Position numbers and translations under genes: made by a program
NCBI GenBank assembly: GCA_002403175.1
Contig: DHHG01000310.1
Location: 1-19,089 of the forward strand
Length of the DNA: 19,089 nucleotides
Direction: 5' to 3'
Source of the DNA: Syntrophaceae bacterium UBA4778
Lineage (GTDB): Bacteria > Desulfobacterota > Syntrophia > Syntrophales > UBA4778
Notes under the pieces: generated by a model
What the model was told of the DNA's origin: nothing
The model's database searches: none
Seen by the model: the letters and a program-made list of their open reading frames with translations, nothing else
Shown here: positions 1 to 6,053 of the stretch, in pieces
Layout of the letters: each line of letters opens with the position of its first letter
Numbering within the stretch: the first letter of the stretch is position 1

Positions 1-140
1 AAAAAAATAAGGAATTCCGAAGTGGTCGAAGACAAAGTTTTGTAATAAGCTTTTCAAAAGTTCTTTTCCCGGAAGGATTGATTCGGAGCCTAAAGGTCTT
101 CAAAGCGAGGGATTTCAGTCCGGTTCAGAAGGAGGTTTTT
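1..140. other. left-edge region without a confident gene
   Basis: Frame 1 is open from the window edge to a TAA at 43-45 (KKIRNSEVVEDKVL) and could be the last codons of an upstream gene, but 14 residues are not enough to identify it. The rest is A+T-rich. It contains a small palindrome, CTTTTCAAAAG, around 52-62 followed by a T-rich stretch, which may be a weak terminator. The Shine-Dalgarno sequence of the next gene lies at its right end. No convincing sigma-70 promoter was found. Confidence 0.3.
129..136 (+). promoter_or_regulatory. ribosome binding site deciding the selenoprotein start
   Basis: AAGGAGG at 129-135 sits five bases before the ATG at 141. This is a near-perfect Shine-Dalgarno sequence with good spacing. 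It fixes translation initiation upstream of the in-frame TGA at 240-242. The internal ATG at 258 has no comparable signal. Confidence 0.8.
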
Positions 141-710
141 ATGACCAACCAGATAAATTGGATTCGCGATTTGAAAAGTGGTTTGGACAAGGCCAGAGAA
201 GAAAAAAAAACAGTCTTGCTCGATTTTTTCAACCCCGGGTGAATTGGATGTCAACAGATGGGTACAGTTACGTACCCCGATAACAGAGTGGCCGAATATA
301 TTATGGAAAATATGATTCCCGTTCAGCTGCCCTTCGAGGCCCGACCCGAGTCGGAAGAGCATAAGGTTTCGTGGACGCCTACGGTCATTGTCCTTGATTG
401 GTATGGCAATGAACATCACCGGTCGGTAGGATTTCAGAAACCCGAAGATTTTGTTCCATTTCTGATACTCGGTATCGGTAAAGTAGCATTCGATTACGAT
501 AGCTTTGATCGTGCAATCGCCTGCTTCAACCAGGTATTGGATGAGTATCCGGACAGTAGATCGGCCCCTGAGGCATTTTATCTCAGAGGAGTAAGTCTTT
601 ATAAACGAACTCATGATTCCAAACCTCTCAAGGATGCCTATGAGGAATTGCAGAGGCGATTTCCACAGAGTGAATGGACGGAAAAGGCCTCGCCATACAG
701 GCTTCTGTAG
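141..710 (+). CDS. thioredoxin-fold selenoprotein with UxxC redox motif and C-terminal TPR-like region
   Basis: Predicted 189-residue cytoplasmic redox protein read through an in-frame TGA (240-242) as selenocysteine at position 34. Residues 23-40 carry the beta-strand and active site of a thioredoxin fold: a hydrophobic VLLDFFNPG, then U34-I-G-C37. The expected cis-proline follows at Thr79-Pro80, and residues about 112-185 form helical TPR-like repeats. The TGA falls exactly where the nucleophilic Cys of C-x-x-C belongs, the frame is open and thioredoxin-like on both sides, and a SECIS-like hairpin follows. The start is ATG 141 because of the strong RBS. A conventional gene caller would start at ATG 258, lose the active site and report a 150-residue hypothetical protein. 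The likely role is thiol/disulfide or peroxide reduction; the substrate is unknown. The alternative, a nonsense mutation of a Cys codon, is less likely because the rest is intact. selA, selB and selC are not in this window. Confidence 0.82.
260..277 (+). promoter_or_regulatory. bacterial SECIS-like hairpin
   Basis: GGGTAC (260-265) pairs perfectly with GTACCC (272-277) around the six-base loop AGTTAC (266-271). The loop starts 23 nt after the TGA, and its second base is G. Bacterial SECIS elements are known to lie inside the coding sequence just after UGA, with the apical loop about 16-37 nt away and a G among its first two positions, for SelB binding. The geometry fits. The stem is short, and SelB recognition is inferred. 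Confidence 0.65.
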
Positions 711-905
711 GTTGTATTGATATGAGACTTGAATAAAATCCGTGGACCTGATATAGAGCGGCAACGAATTCAACGGGCCCTCTTCTCTGAGTGTCTGGAA
801 CTCTGCGTTTCAGATAACTCGGATCAAGGTCCCGGTTTTTTTATGCCTTTTACTGGGACAGTACTGAAATTCAGGCTGTCTTTTATTGAGTTTAGAGGAG
901 GAAGT

Positions 906-1355
906 GTGTCAAGGGTTGGTAAAGATATTGAAGCAAATTGCACGAAATGCAAGATGCTGCTTAATCATGTAGTCGTTTCTGAATTGAATGGGGTCGTCAG
1001 TAAAGTTCAGTGCAGAACCTGCGGATCTCTTCATAAATACAGAAATAATAGTGAAAAGCCTGCCAGCGTGAAAAAGGAAAAGACGGCAAGACTGGTCAAA
1101 GTGAAATCCAGTGCAAAGGGCAATGCTGCAGTCGCGGAGCTCCAGAGGCTATGGCAGATGAAGAAAGATGCCTTGCCGCATGAAGCCGATATTCTTGATT
1201 ATCGGCCGGATTCGGAGTATGAGGAGTCAGATATCGTTGAGCATGCGAAATTTGGACTCGGATTTGTAGAGCGGATTATCAGCAGCACCAGACTGGAGAT
1301 CCTGTTTAAAGATGGATTGAAGTTAATGGCGATGAATACCCATCCCGGATTCTGA
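906..1355 (+). CDS. small zinc-ribbon protein of unknown function
   Basis: A 149-residue protein. The start is taken as GTG 906 because GAGGAGGAA lies directly upstream (897-903). The frame stays open further left, but that stretch looks non-coding. Residues 12-39 form a four-cysteine zinc ribbon (C12-x2-C15, C36-x2-C39). Residues 50-75 are a Lys-rich, probably disordered linker. Residues 108-143 form a compact beta domain with the pattern VEHAKFGLGFVERI...LEILFKDGLKLM, a motif I have seen at the C-terminus of uncharacterised proteobacterial proteins. A nucleic-acid-related role is possible from the zinc ribbon and basic linker, but nothing in the sequence proves it. It lies about 195 bp after the selenoprotein gene, and that gap shows no clear terminator. 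Confidence 0.75.
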   Translation: MSRVGKDIEANCTKCKMLLNHVVVSELNGVVSKVQCRTCGSLHKYRNNSEKPASVKKEKTARLVKVKSSAKGNAAVAELQRLWQMKKDALPHEADILDYRPDSEYEESDIVEHAKFGLGFVERIISSTRLEILFKDGLKLMAMNTHPGF

Positions 1356-1378
1356 CGCCTGCATATCTAAACTCGAAC

Positions 1379-1394
1379 GATATTGAACAATATC
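1379..1394. repeat. short perfect inverted repeat before yhbY
   Basis: GATATTG (1379-1385), AA, CAATATC (1388-1394) form a 7-bp inverted repeat between the zinc-ribbon gene and yhbY. There is no T-run directly after it, so it is a poor intrinsic terminator. It could be an operator or chance. Confidence 0.3.
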
Positions 1395-1430
1395 TCATTT
1401 TAAGATTACACCTTTTAGGGCGGTACCAGG

Positions 1431-1733
1431 ATGGAGAAGAGATTGAAAGGCTCGCAGAGGCAATTTCTGCGGGGGATTGCTCACGGGCTGAAGCCGGTAA
1501 TACAGATCGGCAGGAACGGTATCAATCCCGAGGTGATATCGCATATTGATCAGGCTCTGACCGATCATGAACTGATTAAAATCAAATTTAATGAGTTCAA
1601 GGAAGAAAAGAAGGATCTTTCAAAGGAAATTGAAAGAGAAACCAAAAGCGAACTCGTCGGCACGGTCGGACATATTGCTATTTTTTTCAGAGAAAATCCC
1701 GAGAAAGAGAAAAAAATAATCTTACCGAAATGA
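1431..1733 (+). CDS. yhbY: YhbY-family ribosome-associated RNA-binding protein (CRM domain)
   Basis: A 100-residue protein, the normal length of bacterial YhbY. The single CRM (CRS1-YhbY) domain spans residues 3-95: L-K-G-x-Q-R-x-x-L-R-x-x-A-H-x-L-K-P-V at the N-terminus, the conserved IGRNGI loop at about residues 26-31 that contacts RNA, EVISHIDQAL, then HELIKIKF and VGHIAIFFRE. YhbY associates with the pre-50S ribosomal subunit and is thought to act in large-subunit assembly. ATG 1431 is preceded by a modest purine-rich TTAGGG. It is the last gene of the left + strand group; a promoter-like sequence for the next cluster follows. Confidence 0.93.
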   Translation: MEKRLKGSQRQFLRGIAHGLKPVIQIGRNGINPEVISHIDQALTDHELIKIKFNEFKEEKKDLSKEIERETKSELVGTVGHIAIFFRENPEKEKKIILPK

Positions 1734-1754
1734 ATCCCGAGATGAAATAATGGG

Positions 1755-1785
1755 TTGACAATAGTCGGGTTGTTCTTACTAAGAT
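1755..1785 (+). promoter_or_regulatory. possible sigma-70 promoter of the reductase cluster
   Basis: A perfect -35 TTGACA at 1755-1760 is followed after 19 bp by TAAGAT (1780-1785), which matches the -10 at four of six positions. The spacing is longer than ideal. It lies about 65 bp before the first gene of the 1850-5410 cluster, which has no other obvious promoter. Confidence 0.35.
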
Positions 1786-1849
1786 AGATCCATAACTTTT
1801 TGTAGGGCGTAGGCTTGTTTCGTAGTTTAATAAACTCGGCAGCGTGCCC

Positions 1850-2578
1850 ATGAATTCTCGGAAAAACATTCTCTCCATTATCCAATCAAAGATCGGATCG
1901 GCTCCCCTTCAAAGGAAGCGAAACGATTTTCCTTATGTAACCCTGTCTTACGCACAAAGTGTGGATGGATCGATATCTTATCGGCCCGGCAGGCCCTTTT
2001 CTCTGAGTGGTCCGGAATCGATGCGAATGACTCATCGGTTAAGATCCCTTCACGATGGCCTTCTGGTTGGAATAGGAACGATTCTGGCCGATAATCCGCA
2101 TCTTACTGTCCGTAATGCAAATGGAAGCAACCCCCAGCCTATTATCGTGGATAGCCGGCTGCGATTTCCGCTTGATGCCAATGTGCTCAGATATGGTCGG
2201 CCTCCCTGGATTATTACTGCTCCGGATGCCGATGCAGAACGTGAAAGGATTCTTGCCAATGCAGGAGTCTCCATTCTGCGTGTTCGATCTTATCCGGACG
2301 GCTTTATTGACCTTCCCAGTATTTTGAAAGCCATCCGGAAGAAAGGCATCGAAAGTCTGATGGTTGAAGGCGGTGCATCCATTATCACCAATTTCCTGAG
2401 ATTCCGACTCATCAATCAAATCGTTTTGACGCTGGCCCCGGTCTTTGTTGGCGGCATTCAGGCCGTTTGGCCTTTACAGTTTGAATTTTCCGATTTACCT
2501 CGGCTGATCAATATTGATTACGCAATGTTGGGTCAGGATCTTGTTATGAGAGCCGATTTGAATTGGAAAAGCTCATGA
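1850..2578 (+). CDS. stand-alone RibD C-terminal-type (dihydrofolate reductase fold) reductase
   Basis: A 242-residue protein from ATG 1850. GTG 1844 is an equally possible start; neither has a clear RBS. It consists only of the NADPH-dependent reductase domain found at the C-terminus of RibD. Visible motifs are YVTLSYAQSVDGSI (about residues 29-42, substrate/NADPH strand), HRLRSLHDGLLVGIGTILADNPHLTVR (62-88), VDSRLRFP (100-107), and MVEGGASIITNFL near 171-183. The N-terminal deaminase domain of RibD is absent. In riboflavin synthesis this fold reduces the ribosylaminopyrimidine intermediate. Here it shares an operon with a dehydrogenase, a PTPS-family enzyme and a glycosyltransferase, so it may instead reduce a pterin-like intermediate (inference). 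Its stop codon overlaps the next ATG by four bases. Confidence 0.85.
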   Translation: MNSRKNILSIIQSKIGSAPLQRKRNDFPYVTLSYAQSVDGSISYRPGRPFSLSGPESMRMTHRLRSLHDGLLVGIGTILADNPHLTVRNANGSNPQPIIVDSRLRFPLDANVLRYGRPPWIITAPDADAERERILANAGVSILRVRSYPDGFIDLPSILKAIRKKGIESLMVEGGASIITNFLRFRLINQIVLTLAPVFVGGIQAVWPLQFEFSDLPRLINIDYAMLGQDLVMRADLNWKSS

Positions 2579-3609
2579 AGCAAACCGCCATCTTTTTCTC
2601 CAGGCCGGAAAAGATTGAATTGCGAGAAACGGTACTGCCCATGCCCGGACCCGGGCAGATTCTTGTAAATACGCTTTTTTCAGCAATCAGTCCCGGTACT
2701 GAATTGATGATCTATCGAGGCCTGGCTCCTGACGATCTCTCTGTCGATGAGACCATCCACGGTTTAAAAGGAAAATTCGCGTTTCCTCTGAAATACGGAT
2801 ATTCGGCGGTCGGTGTGGTCGCTGCCGTTGGAAAAGGAATCTCGCCGGAATGGGAGGGCCGCACCGTTTTCTCCTTTCATCCTCATGAAAGCTGCTTTTT
2901 GAGTGGACTCCAGGAGATTCAGCAGATTCCTCAAGGCATTGCACCTGAAGCAGCTCTCTTTTTTCCGGCCATGGAAACTGCCGTGAATTTGCTGATGGAT
3001 GGCCACCCCATGATAGGAGAACGCGTCATTGTCTTCGGCCAGGGAATTATAGGCCTTCTGACCACGGCCCTTCTCGCCAGGTATCCGATTTCCCGATTGC
3101 TTGCCATCGATCGCTTTCCATTGCGTCGGCAGTATTCACAAAAGCTGGGTGCCCATGTTTGCCTTGATCCGGACGCGAGAGATGCGATACTGGAATTTTT
3201 ATCCTGCAATGCGGGTAGGGATGGGAATTATAAAGCCGATTTGATTTATGAATTATCGGGCAATCCGGCGGCTCTGGATGAGGCGATAACCCTGGCCGGC
3301 TTTCATGCACGAATTGTGATCGGGTCCTGGTATGGAACTATTCCCGCTTCCCTTCATCTGGGTAGCCGGTTTCATCGCGACCGAATCAAGTTGATCAGTA
3401 GTCAGGTAAGCACCATTGATCCGTCGCTTCGGGGACAGTGGGATAAGCAGCGGCGGGCTGATCTGGTTTGGAAAATGATCAAACTCGTGAATCCGCTGGA
3501 ACTCATCACACATCGTTTTCCGCTGGTTAAGGCATCAGAAGCTTACGACTTGCTGGATCAATCTCCGGAAGAGAGTATTCAAATCATATTTACCTATCCA
3601 ATGGCTTAA
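2575..3609 (+). CDS. medium-chain dehydrogenase/reductase (zinc-type alcohol dehydrogenase superfamily)
   Basis: A 344-residue protein from ATG 2575, which overlaps the preceding TGA (ATGA), implying translational coupling. TTG 2563 is an alternative start. The N-terminal GroES-like catalytic domain has PGPGQILVNTLFSAISPGTE (24-43), the typical MDR entry, and YGYSAVGVVAAVG (74-86). The Rossmann NAD(P) site is GQGIIG at 155-160, followed by the strand LLAIDRFPLRRQYSQKLGA. The Cys-His zinc ligands of classical alcohol dehydrogenases and the four-Cys structural zinc lobe are not apparent, so zinc dependence is doubtful. It resembles the BchC/Tdh-like branch of the family. Its substrate is unknown; the context suggests oxidation or reduction of a side-chain carbonyl on the product of this cluster. 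Confidence 0.88.
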   Translation: MKQTAIFFSRPEKIELRETVLPMPGPGQILVNTLFSAISPGTELMIYRGLAPDDLSVDETIHGLKGKFAFPLKYGYSAVGVVAAVGKGISPEWEGRTVFSFHPHESCFLSGLQEIQQIPQGIAPEAALFFPAMETAVNLLMDGHPMIGERVIVFGQGIIGLLTTALLARYPISRLLAIDRFPLRRQYSQKLGAHVCLDPDARDAILEFLSCNAGRDGNYKADLIYELSGNPAALDEAITLAGFHARIVIGSWYGTIPASLHLGSRFHRDRIKLISSQVSTIDPSLRGQWDKQRRADLVWKMIKLVNPLELITHRFPLVKASEAYDLLDQSPEESIQIIFTYPMA

Positions 3610-3652
3610 AGAGGAATTTCTGCTCAGAAATCATTTGAAGGAGGAAAAGGTT

Positions 3653-4042
3653 ATGTATCAGGTCGCGTTGATTCACCATTTTGAGGCGCAGCATTTTCTG
3701 GCCGGTGTGCCATTGGGGAAAGAGAGCGATTTGCATTCGCATCAGTATACGATCGAAATTTGTATTGAAGGTCCCGAATTGAATGACAAGGGTTTTCTGA
3801 TCGACATCGTATCCCTTGAGGAAAAGCTGAAAAAAAAGACAGAAGAACTCGAAGGACGGGTGTTGAACGATCTTCCTGAATTTTCCGGAATAAACCCCAG
3901 CATCGAACGAATCGCGGCCTACATTTGCGACAACATTGAGATAGAGGATGGAAAAACGGAGCTGGCTTCCATGCGTGTGAAGGTCTGGGAAAATGATAAG
4001 GCCTGGGCTTCATGTATTAGGGATTTAATGCAAGTCCCTTGA
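3653..4042 (+). CDS. 6-pyruvoyl-tetrahydropterin synthase / QueD-family protein with Glu at the catalytic Cys position
   Basis: A 129-residue protein. ATG 3653 is chosen because AAGGAGG (3638-3644) precedes it. The T-fold enzyme has all three zinc histidines: His14 (FEAQH) and His28/His30 (HSHQY). The helix NPSIERIAAYI matches the family PTxExIA motif, and VKVWENDKAWASC matches the C-terminal V-x-V-x-E-x(n)-A segment. At the place of the catalytic Cys of QueD/PTPS (K-C-x-x-L-H-G-H) this protein has Glu24 (K-E-S-D-L-H-S-H). Cys-to-Glu replacement is known from the PTPS-III type, which cleaves the dihydroneopterin side chain to 6-hydroxymethylpterin. It is therefore unlikely to be QueD or a true PTPS. 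It follows the dehydrogenase after 43 bp in the same direction. Confidence 0.87.
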   Translation: MYQVALIHHFEAQHFLAGVPLGKESDLHSHQYTIEICIEGPELNDKGFLIDIVSLEEKLKKKTEELEGRVLNDLPEFSGINPSIERIAAYICDNIEIEDGKTELASMRVKVWENDKAWASCIRDLMQVP

Positions 4043-4051
4043 AAAGGAGTC

Positions 4052-4169
4052 GGCTGTCAAAAAAGGCTCATATGCTGCGTTGTGCTCCGGGCCGTGGTGC
4101 TCACGTATTATGTATACGCTCCGCGCCCCGGTCCTCTCACGCCTTGCCTCTAAGCCTTTTTGAACAGCC
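4052..4169. repeat. 118-bp imperfect palindromic, MITE-like element
   Basis: The ends are near-perfect 17-bp inverted repeats: GGCTGTCAAAAAAGGCT (4052-4068) and the complement of AGCCTTTTTGAACAGCC (4153-4169), with about 15 of 17 matching. The interior is itself a degenerate palindrome: GC-rich arms around 4073-4105 and 4113-4148 meet at the centre TATTATGTATA. The whole can fold into one long hairpin. It has no coding potential. It starts 10 bp after the PTPS-like gene and may also end transcription through its AGCC/T5 side. A mobile or REP-like origin is inferred from structure only; no second copy occurs in this window. Confidence 0.6.
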
Positions 4170-4285
4170 CGATTTATATTTAGATAAAGATTTTCTAAGG
4201 GGGCATTGGCCAGCATCAAATCCAGCCGGTATAGTGGAGGATATTTATTTCCAATCCGAAATCCGAAACTAGAAACTCAAAACCA

Positions 4286-4304
4286 CCGGCCCCGCACGGG
4301 CCGG
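4286..4304 (+). promoter_or_regulatory. strong GC hairpin just upstream of the glycosyltransferase start
   Basis: CCGGCCC (4286-4292), loop CGCAC, GGGCCGG (4298-4304) form a perfect 7-bp stem ending 14 bp before the TTG start at 4319. There is no T-run, so it is not a typical terminator. It could act as a translational or transcriptional attenuator, or stabilise the 5' end of a processed message. Confidence 0.35.
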
Positions 4305-4318
4305 GACTGCGGATTGGG

Positions 4319-5410
4319 TTGATTATCTACGGGGGGATCAATTCTTGCTCGGGAGGCTATCTCTACGATCGCAAAATTCTGGAGGGCCTGAGGAGGCGGG
4401 GAGCACATGTCGAAGTTATCTCCTTGCCCCTGTGCAATTATGGTCTGCATCTTACGGATAATTTCTCTTTTGAACTTTCACGCATTCTGAATCGCAACAA
4501 ATGGGATGTTCTCATTCAAGACGAACTCTGTCATCCCTCTCTCATTCGTCTAAACTCTCACCTGCACAAGATGGCTTCCTTTCCCATCTTATCTATTGTT
4601 CACCATTTGCGTTGTTGCGAGAATCATCCCGGTTATTTGCGGAATGTTTACCGTTATGTTGAAAGAAGTTACCTGCAAACGGTGGACGGTCTCATCCTGA
4701 ATAGCCGAACAACGGAAAGTGCTGTCCAGGAGTGCTTGAAACGAAGTCTTCCTGCAGTCGTCGCCTATCCGGGAAGGGATTACCTCCGCCCGCAGATAAC
4801 AAGAGACACGATTGCTGCCCGATATAAAATAACGGGTCCGCTCCGGCTTCTCTTTCTGGGCAATATCATTCGCCGCAAAGGATTGCATGTTCTGCTGCAA
4901 GCGCTGACGCAGCTGCCGTATACAGGCTGGCAGCTTACGATTGCCGGGGACCATTCCCCCGAACCTCGTTATGCGAAAAAGATATTCAGCGAGATCAGAA
5001 AAAGAGGATTGCATCATTCAATCCGGTTTGCCGGATACGTCGCCCATGCGGAGATGGCGTCCTTATTGGAATCGCACCATGTGCTCGTCATGCCCTCTCA
5101 ATATGAAGGCTTCGGAATTGCCGCCCTGGACGCAATGGGTTTCGGCATGCCGGTAAACGTCTCAGCAACCGGCGCCATGCCGGAGTGGATTACAGATGGG
5201 GTGGAAGGTTTTCTGATACCCCCCGATGCGCCCGCGCGTTGGGCAAGTCGGATTCAGGACTTGATGAATGACCGAACCCGACTCTTGGAAATGAGCACGG
5301 CCGCACTACAGAAGTACGCACAGCACCCAACCTGGGATGAGGTGGCGGGGAGAGTTTTTGATTTTATTCAGGACATGATAGTGCATTCGGCAATTTCAGA
5401 CAAAAAATGA
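4319..5410 (+). CDS. GT4-family glycosyltransferase
   Basis: A 363-residue GT-B fold enzyme. The start is uncertain: TTG 4319 is the first plausible initiator and has only a weak GGATTGGG upstream, while the frame stays open to the left. The N-terminal domain begins with IIYGGINSCSGGYLYDRKI (2-20), the glycine-rich acceptor-side loop. The C-terminal nucleotide-sugar domain starts at RLLFLGNIIRRKGLHVLLQAL (176-196). The donor site is PSQYEGFGIAALDAMGFGMP (259-278); the usual E-x7-E motif appears as E263-x7-D271, a conservative change of the second acidic residue. The family transfers sugars from nucleotide donors with retention. As the last gene of a RibD-like/dehydrogenase/PTPS-like cluster it may glycosylate a pterin-like small molecule, though cell-surface glycan synthesis cannot be excluded. 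Confidence 0.88.
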   Translation: MIIYGGINSCSGGYLYDRKILEGLRRRGAHVEVISLPLCNYGLHLTDNFSFELSRILNRNKWDVLIQDELCHPSLIRLNSHLHKMASFPILSIVHHLRCCENHPGYLRNVYRYVERSYLQTVDGLILNSRTTESAVQECLKRSLPAVVAYPGRDYLRPQITRDTIAARYKITGPLRLLFLGNIIRRKGLHVLLQALTQLPYTGWQLTIAGDHSPEPRYAKKIFSEIRKRGLHHSIRFAGYVAHAEMASLLESHHVLVMPSQYEGFGIAALDAMGFGMPVNVSATGAMPEWITDGVEGFLIPPDAPARWASRIQDLMNDRTRLLEMSTAALQKYAQHPTWDEVAGRVFDFIQDMIVHSAISDKK

Positions 5411-5654
5411 CTTTCAGACAGCACATCTTTCTTATAACCCCAATGTATTTAAATAATCCCAAGTGCTTGCCACTGCTGATCCCGAGAAGAAAAAAGGAAA
5501 CAACTCCCGCTCACTCCCAATCAGACCTGTCCCGTGTCAAGGTGCGACGCCGCTGACCCTCTGAAGTGTTGGGTTGTGTGATTAAGTGGTAATGACAACC
5601 TAAAAATGACCCACCCCCGGTTAAATTGAAATTACACTTTGCCGCTTTTCACTT
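5411..5654. other. non-coding stretch with IS21-end-like sequence
   Basis: No open gene was found. The bases around 5593-5622 (minus strand GGTGGGTCATTTTTAGGTTG) resemble the terminal sequence that follows istB in IS21-type elements, as far as memory allows. The 13-mer CTGCTGATCCCGA at 5473-5485 recurs exactly at 5807-5819 inside the IstB remnant, so part of this stretch may be a second scrap of the same element. The exact IS boundary cannot be set by eye. Confidence 0.35.
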
Positions 5655-5850
5655 TTAATCTTTTATTCCTGAAGATTTCTTTTTCAGAGGTTCTTTCAAT
5701 CTGTAGCTGTCCCAGTTACAAGTGATTATATGGTTTTATGCGTGAGCCGATCCAGGAGGGCCGCTGTCAGTGCCGGATCACCAAAGAGCTGATCTTCTGG
5801 GACATTCTGCTGATCCCGAAAGAAAGTGAAAAAAGGTAGAACATTCCTTT
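5655..5850 (-). pseudogene. istB: C-terminal remnant of an IS21-family IstB helper ATPase
   Basis: On the minus strand, residues FFRDQQNVPEDQLFGDPALT then AALLDRLTHK are followed, after a one-base deletion near 5725-5735, by IITCNWDSYRLKEPLKKK and a stop at 5655-5657. This is the C-terminal segment typical of IstB (GDP-x-LT-x-A-LLDRL-x-H-x, then a short strand and SYRLK). Everything upstream, including the Walker A and B motifs, is missing: the frame closes at about 5850. It is a dead fragment between the glycosyltransferase and the tail of the cassette array. An insertion of this element may explain why the last cassette has no attC. Confidence 0.7.
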
Positions 5851-5918
5851 ATTTCCTCGCACACCCACAAATTTCGGTTGGGATCTCTCAATGGCGTTTA
5901 TTTCTTTGTAATGTGATC

Positions 5919-6053
5919 TCATCTCTTCAGTTCTTGAATCAGATTGGAGATGATTTTATTGGAACAGTTGCCGTCTAATTCTTTGCATTTAATACAGGGG
6001 GGCCTACGTAAGTCTTCATGTTTATGCCATAGATACTGCCCTATTCCTCCAAA
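5919..6053 (-). pseudogene. displaced C-terminal coding segment of the TIR-SLOG gene (frameshifted)
   Basis: If one base is skipped at about 6054, translation continues as FGGIGQYLWHKHEDLRRPPC, then 24 more residues to TGA at 5919-5921 (44 residues). The Gly-Gly directly after VFPTTL is what a SLOG/Rossmann domain would normally show after its last strand, and the reading is free of stops. In the actual frame the protein instead ends after RNRAVSMA. This looks like a one-base insertion (natural mutation or sequencing error). A programmed frameshift is not supported by any obvious slippery site. Confidence 0.6.

Noticed and set aside
258..710. Shorter gene starting at ATG 258
   Set aside because: No Shine-Dalgarno before ATG 258, and it would cut a thioredoxin fold in the middle of its active site; the ATG at 141 has a strong RBS and the intervening frame is coding.
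90..773. Long minus-strand open frame opposite the selenoprotein
   Set aside because: It shows no family pattern or RBS and mirrors the codons of the + strand gene.
4039..4272. Small + strand open frame between PTPS-like gene and glycosyltransferase
   Set aside because: It runs through the palindromic element and has no protein-like composition.
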